Shown here in pieces: positions 1-5,771 of a stretch of 5,930 nucleotides of DNA. Made by a program: the position numbers and the translations under genes. This stretch comes from CALBPI01 sp039187375. GTDB lineage: Bacteria; Pseudomonadota; Gammaproteobacteria; Steroidobacterales; Woeseiaceae. The stretch spans positions 1 to 5,930 of the forward strand of contig JBCCZN010000174.1 of the NCBI GenBank assembly GCA_039187375.1, in the 5' to 3' direction. Below the pieces are notes generated by a model. That model worked only from the letters and a program-made list of their open reading frames with translations, had not been told where the DNA came from and did no database searches. Position 1 is the stretch's first letter; every line of letters begins with the position of its first letter.

Positions 1-443
1 CGATTATCGATGAACACATCGCTTTGTTTGAAGCCAATGCGGCAGCGGCGGTTGAGATGATCCAGTTCGCCAGGATCAAGGCCATCAAGGAATCGCCTCG
101 ATATACCGTTGGTCCGGGGCTTGCCTTTTTGGCTGAGCAGGGTATCGGCGACAAGGCAGTAGTCATTACCGGCGGTCAGAGTTGGTCCACCGGTGGCCGG
201 ATTTTCATGTCGATTCTGGTGGGTGCCGCGACCGGCTATGTCCCAGCGGGTGGTGCTTCTGGCTTGTTGATAGGCCATATTGATCTGCGCAGCGGCGATA
301 TTGTTTGGATGAACAATATGCAGCCGATTAGCGGTGGTGACGTTCGCAAGGCTGACAAAGTGCGCGGTGCGTTGCGCAATGTCACCGTGGCTTATCCGAA
401 GGGTCGTCTGTACACACTGACTACGTTGGAAGATGAAGGCTAG
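1..443 (+). CDS. Uncharacterised protein, 3' part (5' end outside window), first gene of the M48 lipoprotein operon
   Basis: The reading frame is open to the left edge (first whole codon at base 3) and ends with TAG at 441-443, so about 147 C-terminal residues are visible and the N-terminus is missing. The TTG at 24 is probably not the true start, because coding sequence continues before it and no signal peptide follows it. Visible features are an alpha/beta-looking middle, a glycine-rich hydrophobic stretch (ILVGAATGYVPAGGASGLLIG) and a following strand pair with IDLRSGDIVWMNN. The pattern 'protein describes what it has and where it is displayed' (a D-x-x-S/T-G-D/E-I-x-W strand) resembles envelope lipoproteins of the CsgG/GNA1162-like type, but this is only a resemblance and I do not recognise the family. 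The stop codon overlaps the start of the M48 protease gene by 11 bp, so an envelope function alongside that protease is a reasonable inference. Confidence 0.75.
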   Translation, partial: IIDEHIALFEANAAAAVEMIQFARIKAIKESPRYTVGPGLAFLAEQGIGDKAVVITGGQSWSTGGRIFMSILVGAATGYVPAGGASGLLIGHIDLRSGDIVWMNNMQPISGGDVRKADKVRGALRNVTVAYPKGRLYTLTTLEDEG

Positions 444-1581
444 CTGGCGGCTCGCTACGGCGGGTCTTGCGATGGTTCTGGCCGGGTGTGCCGCTGCCCC
501 AACAGCGATGCAAGATGCTGGGGATTTAGAGAACCTCGATAAGGACGAGGAGCGGCTGTGGGCCATGTCCGACGAAATTTCGGATGGCCTCGAGAAATCC
601 AGGGCGATTGAGTTTGATCGCCAATCGATGCTCTACCTGCAGTCTCTGATGAATGAGTTGTTCCCGGAGTTCCGCCAGGCGATTCGGGTGTTCATCATCA
701 AAAATCCGGAAGCCAATGCGTTTGCGATGGCCAATGGGCATGTGTATGTGCATACCGGCATGCTGGCGCGGTTGCGAAACGAGGCAGAGCTCGCGGCAGT
801 GCTAGGTCACGAGGGCGCTCATTTCACTGAGCGTCATGTTTTGGAGCGGATGCGGAATGCGAAAAACATGTCTGTGTTCGCCAATGTCATGGGCAGTTTC
901 ACCGGGCTAGGGGGTGCGTTGGCGTCGAGTGTCATCGCAGCATCGTCGATGTCGGGATTGTCTCAGGCGAATGAGAGCGAAGCCGATGCGATCGGTCTTG
1001 CTCGTATGTCCAGGCTCGGATATGACCCGCGCGCTGCAGCCAAGCCGTTCGAGCGTTTGGCGCAGGAGTTGAAAGCCCGTGATATCAACGAGCCGAGGAT
1101 GTTTCGTTCGCACCCCAAATTGGCCGCTCGTGCAGCGTCACTGAGCGACATGGCAGAGGACTTTCCTGGCGTCGAAATCGGTGAGCAAACCTATCTGGAT
1201 AATGTCGGTCACATCCGCCTGGCTGCACTGGAGCAGGCGGTCGAGATGAATCAGGGCGAACTTCTGGTGTTCTTGCTATCAACGCCCGATCAGATGCAAA
1301 GCTACAACGGTCAGGCGCAGTTCTATCTCGCGGAAGGTTACCGCCTGCGCGCGGATGAAGGTGATGAAGCGCTGGCGGTTGCGGCGTATCAGGCGGCCAT
1401 CGAGGCAGGAAACCAAGCGGCCAGAGCGCACGGCAAGCTTGGCTACATCGCAATGCGAGCGGGAGACAATGAGGCGGCGATCAGTCACTTTGAGGAGAGC
1501 CTTGTCCTTGACCCGGAGAGTCCTGACAGCGCCTACCTCGCCAGTTATTTAAAAAAATTGAAGGGAGACAATAATGACTAA
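433..1581 (+). CDS. M48 family zinc metalloprotease, outer-membrane lipoprotein with C-terminal TPR-like repeats (BepA-like)
   Basis: A 382-residue periplasmic peptidase. Residues 1-19 form a lipoprotein signal peptide with lipobox LAG-C (Cys19). Ala at +2 argues for sorting to the outer membrane. The catalytic motif HEGAH lies at residues 126-130 (HExxH). The third zinc ligand is expected at Glu181 in the sequence NESEAD, with Asp185 completing ExxxD. A conserved M48 RSHP motif follows at 225-228. Residues from about 295 to 378 are Ala-rich helical pairs ending in a TPR-like AAISHFEESLVLDP unit. This order (M48 then TPR) is that of BepA/YfgC, which degrades or assists stalled outer-membrane proteins such as LptD. 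This protein is shorter than BepA (roughly 490 residues) and is lipid-anchored, so orthology is uncertain. The start at 433 is supported by the signal peptide. It overlaps the upstream gene by 11 bp and has GGAAG directly abutting the ATG, too close for a good Shine-Dalgarno, which suggests coupled translation. Confidence 0.93.
   Translation: MKASWRLATAGLAMVLAGCAAAPTAMQDAGDLENLDKDEERLWAMSDEISDGLEKSRAIEFDRQSMLYLQSLMNELFPEFRQAIRVFIIKNPEANAFAMANGHVYVHTGMLARLRNEAELAAVLGHEGAHFTERHVLERMRNAKNMSVFANVMGSFTGLGGALASSVIAASSMSGLSQANESEADAIGLARMSRLGYDPRAAAKPFERLAQELKARDINEPRMFRSHPKLAARAASLSDMAEDFPGVEIGEQTYLDNVGHIRLAALEQAVEMNQGELLVFLLSTPDQMQSYNGQAQFYLAEGYRLRADEGDEALAVAAYQAAIEAGNQAARAHGKLGYIAMRAGDNEAAISHFEESLVLDPESPDSAYLASYLKKLKGDNND
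1561..1567 (+). promoter_or_regulatory. Ribosome binding site for the third operon gene
   Basis: AAGGGAG lies inside the last codons of the M48 gene, 6 nt before the ATG at 1574. It fixes that start and shows that the downstream lipoprotein has its own ribosome entry even though it overlaps the protease gene. Confidence 0.75.
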
Positions 1582-2155
1582 CCACTCGAGCGTTCGTCGA
1601 GCGCGGCTGTATATCGTAGCGGTTCTGTGTGCGGCCATGTCCGCCTGTGTGACTTGGCCGGTCGGCACGGGTGAGCCTTTTGTCGATAAGACAAAAGGTT
1701 ATGCCTACACCGCACCAATCGGTTGGTATCAGTCTCCTGCCAAATTGACCCGTGACAAACTGCGTACGTTCACCCGTGATGGCTCGACACTGCAGAATAT
1801 TGTTGTTGGTCGCATTGCGCACAAAAACGCGTTCAGCAGCATTGATAAAGACGCAACGCCGGAGATGCTGCCGCAGGATATCGCTGAAAACGTCATCGCC
1901 GATATCAAGGCATTTCTACCGAATGACACATTTACGGTGCAAACCAACGCGCCCGCCACGTTGGCGGGTAATGAGGGCGTTCGGATCAGTGGCGAGTTTG
2001 TGAGCGAAGAGGGGTTACGAATTCGCCTGACAGGTTATTACGCGAATACCGAAGACGGCATCTACTCGGCCGTGTTTCGTGCGCCGACTCTTCACTTCTA
2101 CGACCAACACATCGAAGAATTTGAAACCTCCGTCAGGACACTGCGGATCCTGTGA
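1574..2155 (+). CDS. Small envelope lipoprotein with a PsbP/DUF1795-like domain
   Basis: A 193-residue protein. The N-terminus has an arginine pair (RRAR, 8-11), a hydrophobic core and a lipobox-like MSA-C ending at Cys25. Met at -3 is less usual than Leu, so lipidation is likely but not certain. The mature part opens with GYAYTAPIGWYQS (42-54), the 'G-[FY]-x-[FIY]-x-x-P-x-G-W' entry typical of PsbP/Mog1/DUF1795-fold proteins. It closes with a helix containing FETSVRTLRI, also usual for that fold. These resemblances are from memory and no catalytic residues are evident. The start overlaps the end of the M48 gene by 8 bp, so it is the last gene of a three-gene unit ending at the hairpin at 2174-2204. 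A role as partner or cofactor of the protease is an inference from position only. Confidence 0.82.
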   Translation: MTNHSSVRRARLYIVAVLCAAMSACVTWPVGTGEPFVDKTKGYAYTAPIGWYQSPAKLTRDKLRTFTRDGSTLQNIVVGRIAHKNAFSSIDKDATPEMLPQDIAENVIADIKAFLPNDTFTVQTNAPATLAGNEGVRISGEFVSEEGLRIRLTGYYANTEDGIYSAVFRAPTLHFYDQHIEEFETSVRTLRIL

Positions 2156-2173
2156 TCATTCGAAGATGATTAA

Positions 2174-2204
2174 GCTGGCGCAACACGGCCACGTGTGCGC
2201 CAGC
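2174..2204. terminator. Strong hairpin between convergent genes, probable shared bidirectional terminator
   Basis: Arms GCTGGCGCA and TGCGCCAGC (9 bp, perfect) enclose a second paired segment CACG/CGTG with one bulged A and a GCCA tetraloop, giving 13 base pairs in 31 nt. It lies 18 nt after the stop of the plus-strand lipoprotein and 8 nt after the stop of the minus-strand lipoprotein. T-tracts are weak on both sides (GATTTGCTT on the plus strand, TTAATCATCTT on the minus strand), so termination efficiency is uncertain. It could also work as a 3' stabilising structure. Confidence 0.65.
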
Positions 2205-2212
2205 GATTTGCT

Positions 2213-2494
2213 TCACAGCAGTTGTGTGCAGGGGAAGTTGCCACGCAACGTCTTGGTTTGGGTTTCACCCGTGACGTCATTGACATAGGTGCAGGTGGTC
2301 ACCCCGTCGGTGCGAGCACCAGGCACCGCGCGCGCGGCGCCGCTGCCGCGATTGCGTAGCCCGGATTGAGTTGCGCTGTAGTTGCGACTCTCCAGTTTAA
2401 ACTGACCTACTGGTGTATCGCTTGCTGTCGTGGTGGCACAGCCGGTGCCGAATACCGCAATGATGGCGGTAGCCAAAAGTGTTTTCCCTGTCAT
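2213..2494 (-). CDS. Small lipoprotein of unknown function with two cysteines in the mature part
   Basis: A 93-residue protein with a clear type II signal peptide: Lys4, hydrophobic residues 6-15, and lipobox GTG-C ending at Cys19. The mature chain is Thr/Ser-rich, then has an Arg/Gly/Ala-rich middle (44-62). It ends with a small region in which Cys68 and Cys89 bracket a V-x-D-V-T-G-E-T-Q-T-K-T segment. In an oxidising periplasm these could form a disulphide-closed hairpin. I do not recognise the family, though small proteobacterial lipoproteins with a C-x(n)-TG-x(n)-C tail are common. The start is supported by the signal peptide and by GGAG (complement of 2505-2508) 10 nt upstream. It is transcribed divergently from phoX across a 245-bp region containing a Pho box, so phosphate control is possible but not shown. 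Confidence 0.8.
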   Translation of the reverse strand: MTGKTLLATAIIAVFGTGCATTTASDTPVGQFKLESRNYSATQSGLRNRGSGAARAVPGARTDGVTTCTYVNDVTGETQTKTLRGNFPCTQLL

Positions 2495-2587
2495 GTGTTG
2501 CGCGCTCCGTACGAAGTTTCGAAATTACCTACACAGGGTAATCGAGCAGTGGCCTGAACAAAAGTTCACTCGAACGTGTGTTTGAGT

Positions 2588-2605
2588 CTGTCATCACCCT
2601 GTAAC
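2588..2605 (+). promoter_or_regulatory. PhoB-binding site (Pho box) upstream of phoX
   Basis: CTGTCAT-CACC-CTGTAAC. The first half-site matches the 7-bp consensus CTGTCAT exactly and the second matches at five of seven positions, with the canonical 4-bp spacer (11-bp period). It is oriented towards phoX, 134 nt before its start codon. PhoX enzymes are classic members of the phosphate-starvation regulon, so the placement fits known biology. Confidence 0.8.
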
Positions 2606-2641
2606 GTCAATTTCACCCTGTGTTCACATTCCAAATCTACG

Positions 2642-2672
2642 GTTGTTGCTGCGGTCTTGAGTGGGCAACAAC
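2642..2672 (+). other. Stem-loop in the phoX leader
   Basis: GTTGTTGC (2642-2649) and GCAACAAC (2665-2672) form a perfect 8-bp stem around a 15-nt loop, 67 nt before the phoX start codon. There is no T-tract after it, so it is not an intrinsic terminator. It may be a leader RNA structure or a palindromic operator. Confidence 0.5.
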
Positions 2673-2725
2673 ACTTTCTGGCCGCCTAGATGACCACATC
2701 ACCTCACCTTAGAACCAGAACTGAT

Positions 2726-2731
2726 AAGGGG
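2726..2731 (+). promoter_or_regulatory. Ribosome binding site of phoX
   Basis: AAGGGG ends 8 nt before the ATG at 2740, a good Shine-Dalgarno spacing. This supports the chosen start, which places about 36 residues before the twin-arginine motif. Confidence 0.75.
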
Positions 2732-2739
2732 CATTATCA

Positions 2740-3918
2740 ATGGCAGATGGGAATATTGTCGGTTTGGATATCGACGAATCTTCGGAAGATCTATCGGTAA
2801 ATCCAACCAATCACCGAACGTTTCAAGAAGTCGCAGCGAGCCATTTGTCTCGCAGAACTATCATGCAGGGCTCGCTGGCTCTCGCGGCGACGAGCTTCTT
2901 CGCGCCAGCCGCCGGTCACGCCGGTATCGAAGGCGCTATCGCCACGACCCCGACCGATGGCGATCTGATGGGTTTTGAGCCGCTCACGATCGACGAAGTC
3001 GTTGCTGCCGAGGCCAAGACCGTAACGATCTCCGTTGATTACGAATATCAGACGATTATTCCTTGGGGTACGCCAATCGATCCGAAGGGTGGCATCGCTG
3101 AGTACACCGGTGACCCAGATACGCGTCCGACCGCTGAAGAGCAGGAGCAAATGGTTGGTATCGGTCATGATGGCATGTGGTTCTTCCCACGCAACCTGCC
3201 ACGCGTACTTCGCGCAGAGGCCAGACGCGGTTCAGAATTTCCTGCGGAACAACGCAACCGGATCCTGAACAGCAAACAAGGCATGCTGTGCGTTAATCAC
3301 GAGTTTGGCCGCAACACACACGTACTGGGTAAACCGGCGCCAGAATCCCTCGAAGATGTTCGCTTACAGCAGGCAGCACATGGCGTTTCTGTCGTTGCCG
3401 TCAAGACCTGGACACGCGGAAAAAGTGCAGGCAAATGGGCGGTGACCCGTAGCGAGAATTCACGTCGCATCACCGTGAATACTGAAGTCGAATTTTCCGG
3501 CCCGGTTGCCGGTAGTGCGCTTTTGGAGAATGCCGCTGGCAACGCATACAAAGGCACTGTCAATAACTGTGGTTCCGGTGCGACCCCATGGGGCACCTAT
3601 GTGACCTGTGAAGAAAATTTCAACGGCTACTTTGGTTCAACCGGCGAGACGATTGGCGGCTTTAACGAATTGCAGGATCTCGGCTTTGCTCGCTATGGCT
3701 TCTCAACCGGCGGATTTGGTTACGCTTGGCACGTGTTTGACCCGCGCTTCGATTTGAGCAATCCGGATTACGCCAATGAGTCAAACCGTTTTGGATGGTG
3801 TGTCGAAATCGATCCGTTCGATGGTTCCAAGAAGCCCGTCAAGCGCACGGCTATGGGTCGCTTCAAGCATGAAGCGGTTGCCATCAAGGAGCTCGAAGAT
3901 TGCCGCATCGCGTCTTAA
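2740..3918 (+). CDS. phoX: PhoX N-terminal part as translated (392 residues, premature stop)
   Basis: This is what the ribosome would make from the start codon. The long polar N-region ends in FQEVAASHLSRRTIMQG. SRRTIM at 37-42 is a Tat motif, followed by the hydrophobic stretch LALAATSFF, with likely cleavage after the AGHA near residue 61. The catalytic metal-site Cys-Glu-Glu-Asn is at 290-293, and His377-Glu378 close the visible part. The product lacks the C-terminal third or more of the beta-propeller-like fold, so it is unlikely to be an active phosphatase alone. Confidence 0.8.
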   Translation: MADGNIVGLDIDESSEDLSVNPTNHRTFQEVAASHLSRRTIMQGSLALAATSFFAPAAGHAGIEGAIATTPTDGDLMGFEPLTIDEVVAAEAKTVTISVDYEYQTIIPWGTPIDPKGGIAEYTGDPDTRPTAEEQEQMVGIGHDGMWFFPRNLPRVLRAEARRGSEFPAEQRNRILNSKQGMLCVNHEFGRNTHVLGKPAPESLEDVRLQQAAHGVSVVAVKTWTRGKSAGKWAVTRSENSRRITVNTEVEFSGPVAGSALLENAAGNAYKGTVNNCGSGATPWGTYVTCEENFNGYFGSTGETIGGFNELQDLGFARYGFSTGGFGYAWHVFDPRFDLSNPDYANESNRFGWCVEIDPFDGSKKPVKRTAMGRFKHEAVAIKELEDCRIAS

Positions 3919-3990
3919 AAGGGTGACGATCAACGTTTCGACTACTGCTATAAGTATGAATCCACTTACGCTTGGCGCGATGCGATTGCT

Positions 3991-4803
3991 ATGGGTAAGA
4001 GTCCGCTGGATGATGGCAAGTTATATGTCGCTCGCTTCGACGAAGGTGCCGGCAGTAGCGACGGTGTTGGCTCCGGTGAGTGGATCGAGCTCACGCCGGA
4101 AAATGAAGCAATCGCGGCTGTTGGTTTGACGACGATCGAGTTGGTGCTTACCTATGCTCGTGTTGCGGCAGATGCGGTCGGAGCAACTCCGATGGATCGT
4201 CCGGAATGGAGCACGATCGGTACTGACGGCCAAGTTTACTGGACGTTGACCAACAACTCGCAGCGCACTGAAGCCAGTGAGGCTAATCCGATCGTAGGCA
4301 ACGGTGACGGTTATATCGTGAAAACGGTCGATACCAGCGCGACAACCTTTGACTGGAGCATGTTCCTGATCAGCCGCAACACGCGCAGCCCACTGGATGA
4401 GCGCGCAGTGACCGGTGAAGGGGATACTCCGTACGCAGGCTACATCGCACCGGCAGACAACGCTGCCAATGTCTTCACCGACCCGGATGCGGCTTGGGCA
4501 GATCCTTATGGTCGTTTGTTCATCGGTACCGACGGTGGTCAACCGGATGGTCTGGAAGACCAGATGGTCGTCATTGATACGGCAACAGGCGAATACAAGC
4601 GCCTTCTGTGCGGTGTCGCATCGGACGAAATTACCGGTATCACGACTACGCCGGATTACCGCACGATGTTCACCAACACGCAGCACCCGGGCAACGGTAA
4701 TCCTGAAGTGACCAATTTCCCGGCTGATTTCGATGGTGTCACCATCCCCCGAGACTGCACCATTGTTCTGCGCCGTAAGGATGGCGGTATCGTCGGATCG
4801 TAA
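3991..4803 (+). CDS. phoX: PhoX C-terminal part downstream of the internal stop
   Basis: This is the same frame as the upstream half. Codons are open from 3919, and the first ATG at 3991 corresponds to codon 418 of the full gene. No Shine-Dalgarno precedes that ATG and no export signal follows it, so independent production of a working protein is unlikely. The segment carries the closing PhoX motifs: GKLYVARFDEG, the conserved D-x-x-W-x-D-x-x-G-R-L-x-I-x-T-D pattern (TDGG from codon 597), EITGITTTPDYRTMF, QHPG (648-651), and an RRKDGG end. Confidence 0.75.
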   Translation: MGKSPLDDGKLYVARFDEGAGSSDGVGSGEWIELTPENEAIAAVGLTTIELVLTYARVAADAVGATPMDRPEWSTIGTDGQVYWTLTNNSQRTEASEANPIVGNGDGYIVKTVDTSATTFDWSMFLISRNTRSPLDERAVTGEGDTPYAGYIAPADNAANVFTDPDAAWADPYGRLFIGTDGGQPDGLEDQMVVIDTATGEYKRLLCGVASDEITGITTTPDYRTMFTNTQHPGNGNPEVTNFPADFDGVTIPRDCTIVLRRKDGGIVGS

Positions 4804-4854
4804 GCCACAAGCTGGTTAATGCTAAGACGATTTGTCGCAAGGATCGCGACGCGG

Positions 4855-4883
4855 AAGGGCCCCATCAGGGGCCCTTTTGTTTT
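4855..4883 (+). terminator. Rho-independent terminator after phoX
   Basis: Arms AAGGGCCCC (4855-4863) and GGGGCCCTT (4868-4876) with loop ATCA form a perfect 9-bp GC-rich stem, followed by the T-tract TTTTGTTTT (4875-4883). It lies 51 nt after the phoX stop codon. Confidence 0.93.
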
Positions 4884-4901
4884 CTGCATGGCCGATTGCG
4901 C

Positions 4902-4907
4902 TACACT
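4902..4907 (+). promoter_or_regulatory. Candidate -10 element giving a leaderless thioesterase transcript
   Basis: TACACT matches TATAAT at the key positions 1, 2 and 6. Its last base is 7 nt before the A of the ATG at 4914, where transcription would be expected to begin. The only -35-like sequence, TTGTTT (4877-4882), has a long 19-bp spacer and overlaps the upstream terminator tract, so the promoter is only a candidate. Confidence 0.45.
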
Positions 4908-4913
4908 CTCGCC

Positions 4914-5390
4914 ATGTACGCTAAACCCCCCTCGGCTTCTGCGGTCGACCACAACGTCTATAAGATTTTCCCCAACGATTTGAATTCCAAGAACACCGTG
5001 TTTGGTGGCTTGGTGATGAGTCTATGTGATCGTGCGGCACTGATCGTCGCAGAGCGACATAGTGGTCATGCCTGCGTCACGGCGGCATTGGATAGTCTTG
5101 AATTTCTGGCGGCCGCTCGCACCGGCGATACGTTGTTGATCCAGTCAGCGGTGAATCGGGCCTGGCGCAGTTCGATGGAGATCGGCGTACGCGTCACCGC
5201 CGAGAATTCCCGCACGGGTCGTTCGCGACATATCGTCTCGGCTTATCTGACGTTTGTGGCATTGGACGAGGACGGCAAACCGACCGCGGTGCCAGCGGTC
5301 GCGCCCGAAACCGAGGCTGAGCAGAAACGCTTTGAGGCCGCCGAGATGCGACGCGAACAGCGGATGAAGATGCGCGAGGCACATCGTTAG
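4914..5390 (+). CDS. Acyl-CoA thioesterase, hotdog fold (YciA/BACH type)
   Basis: A 158-residue cytoplasmic enzyme that hydrolyses acyl-CoA to free acid and CoA. The single hotdog domain spans about residues 12-125. It has a variant of the N-H/K-x-T-x-F-G-G entry (SKNTVFGG, 25-32), the Asp39 helix (LCDRAALIVAERHS) expected to carry the catalytic acid, and VTAALDSLEFLAAARTGD, the typical second strand pair. SSMEIGVRV and the YLTFVALDEDGKPTAVP ending complete the domain. A charged helical tail (131-158) follows, as in many family members. The ATG at 4914 is preferred over the TTG at 4896 because the promoter-like TACACT lies between them. No Shine-Dalgarno precedes the ATG. The substrate chain length cannot be told from the sequence. 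It sits alone between the phoX terminator and the convergent ndh remnant. Confidence 0.9.
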   Translation: MYAKPPSASAVDHNVYKIFPNDLNSKNTVFGGLVMSLCDRAALIVAERHSGHACVTAALDSLEFLAAARTGDTLLIQSAVNRAWRSSMEIGVRVTAENSRTGRSRHIVSAYLTFVALDEDGKPTAVPAVAPETEAEQKRFEAAEMRREQRMKMREAHR

Positions 5391-5397
5391 CGCAGCA

Positions 5398-5771
5398 CTA
5401 ATGCAGTTTCACGCTCGCACGTGTGGCCTTGTAAATGCGATCGCCCAGCATGATTAACAGTGTCGAGAACTTGCCGTGGACCGCTGCCTGATGCATGCGG
5501 TAGAGCGACAGATAGGCTAAACGTGCTATCCGCCCTTCGACAAAGATCGAGCCACTCATCAGATTGCCCATCAAGTTACCAACGGTGGTGTACCGGCTAA
5601 GACTGACCAGACTGCCAAAGTCCCGATAGCGAAAGTCCCTGGTTTTTTTCTGTTTGCGTTCGGCGAGCATGTTGCGAGCGGCAACGTCTGCCATCTGGTG
5701 TGCTGCTTGCGCGCGCGGCGGTATTTCTTTGCCTTCGGTGTCCTTGCACGCGCAGCAATCGCCAATGCGCC
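5398..5771 (-). pseudogene. ndh: Type II NADH:quinone oxidoreductase (NDH-2), C-terminal fragment
   Basis: Single-subunit, FAD-containing respiratory NADH dehydrogenase bound to the inner face of the cytoplasmic membrane. The frame read from about 5771 down to TAG (5398-5400) gives about 123 residues. IGDCCAC matches the third FAD-binding motif, normally followed by a KDTEGKEIPPRAQAAHQ-like stretch, and this is present. Then come FRYRDFGSLVSLSRYTTVGN, the amphipathic membrane-binding region with EGRIARLAYLSLYRMHQ, and the characteristic VKLH end. The ATG at 5694 is internal, not a start. Upstream of IGDC the frame loses homology and meets a stop at 5809-5811. About 300 N-terminal residues, including the first FAD and NADH Rossmann folds, are therefore absent. 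The gene is either truncated by recombination or cut by a chimeric join. It converges on the thioesterase gene with 7 bp between stops and no obvious terminator. Confidence 0.82.

Larger units (their letters stand above)
2495..2739. promoter_or_regulatory. Divergent intergenic region between the small lipoprotein and phoX
   Basis: No ORF with a convincing start is seen here. It contains, left to right: inverted repeat TTACC-N7-GGTAA (2525-2541), inverted repeat TGAAC-AAAA-GTTCA (2555-2568), a Pho box (2588-2605), a lone CTGTGTT half-site (2618-2624), and a stem-loop (2642-2672). I could not place a convincing sigma-70 -10 hexamer for phoX. CACATT (2625-2630) and TACGGT (2638-2643) are the nearest candidates, and both are weak. 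This would suit an activator-dependent promoter. Confidence 0.7.
2740..4803 (+). pseudogene. phoX: PhoX-family (DUF839) Tat-exported alkaline phosphatase, interrupted by an in-frame TAA
   Basis: The whole gene spans 688 codons in one frame, with the normal stop TAA at 4801-4803 and an extra TAA at 3916-3918 (codon 393). PhoX hydrolyses phosphomonoesters in the periplasm using iron and calcium, releasing phosphate under starvation. Family signatures run continuously across the stop: twin-arginine signal, NNCGSGATPWGT plus CEEN, GWCVEIDP, GRFKHEA, then GDDQRFDYCYKY, LYVARFDE, TDGG, QHPG and a C-terminal RRKDGG. In relatives the position of the TAA is normally Tyr in a Y-x-G-D-D motif, so a single third-base change (TAT/TAC to TAA) explains it. 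The neighbouring residues Cys (in EDCRIAS) and Ser also look unusual for the family, so local sequence error or a pair of compensating indels is possible. A good Pho box, ribosome binding site and terminator frame the gene, implying that the lesion is recent or artefactual. Confidence 0.88.

Noticed and set aside
24..26. TTG as the start of the first gene
   Set aside because: The frame is open upstream to the window edge and nothing resembling a ribosome binding site or signal peptide supports it.
1085..1453. 122-residue minus-strand ORF opposite the M48 gene
   Set aside because: Arg/Pro-rich shadow with no motif, antisense to well-supported protease coding sequence.
2556..2567. LexA (SOS) box from GAAC-N4-GTTC
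   Set aside because: This spacing matches the Gram-positive type rather than the CTGT-N8-ACAG type expected in gammaproteobacteria, and the flanking genes have no SOS link.
3916..3918. Programmed readthrough or stop-codon reassignment in phoX
   Set aside because: TAA followed by A is an efficient stop in bacteria, and TAA, TAG and TGA all end other genes in this window.
4021..4686. 221-residue minus-strand ORF opposite the 3' half of phoX
   Set aside because: It lies wholly antisense to a region with strong PhoX motifs, has no recognisable domain, and looks like a shadow of the GC-rich sense codons.
4834..4850. Additional hairpin GTCGC / GCGAC before the phoX terminator
   Set aside because: Only five base pairs with a 7-nt loop, easily due to chance. 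The real terminator follows directly.
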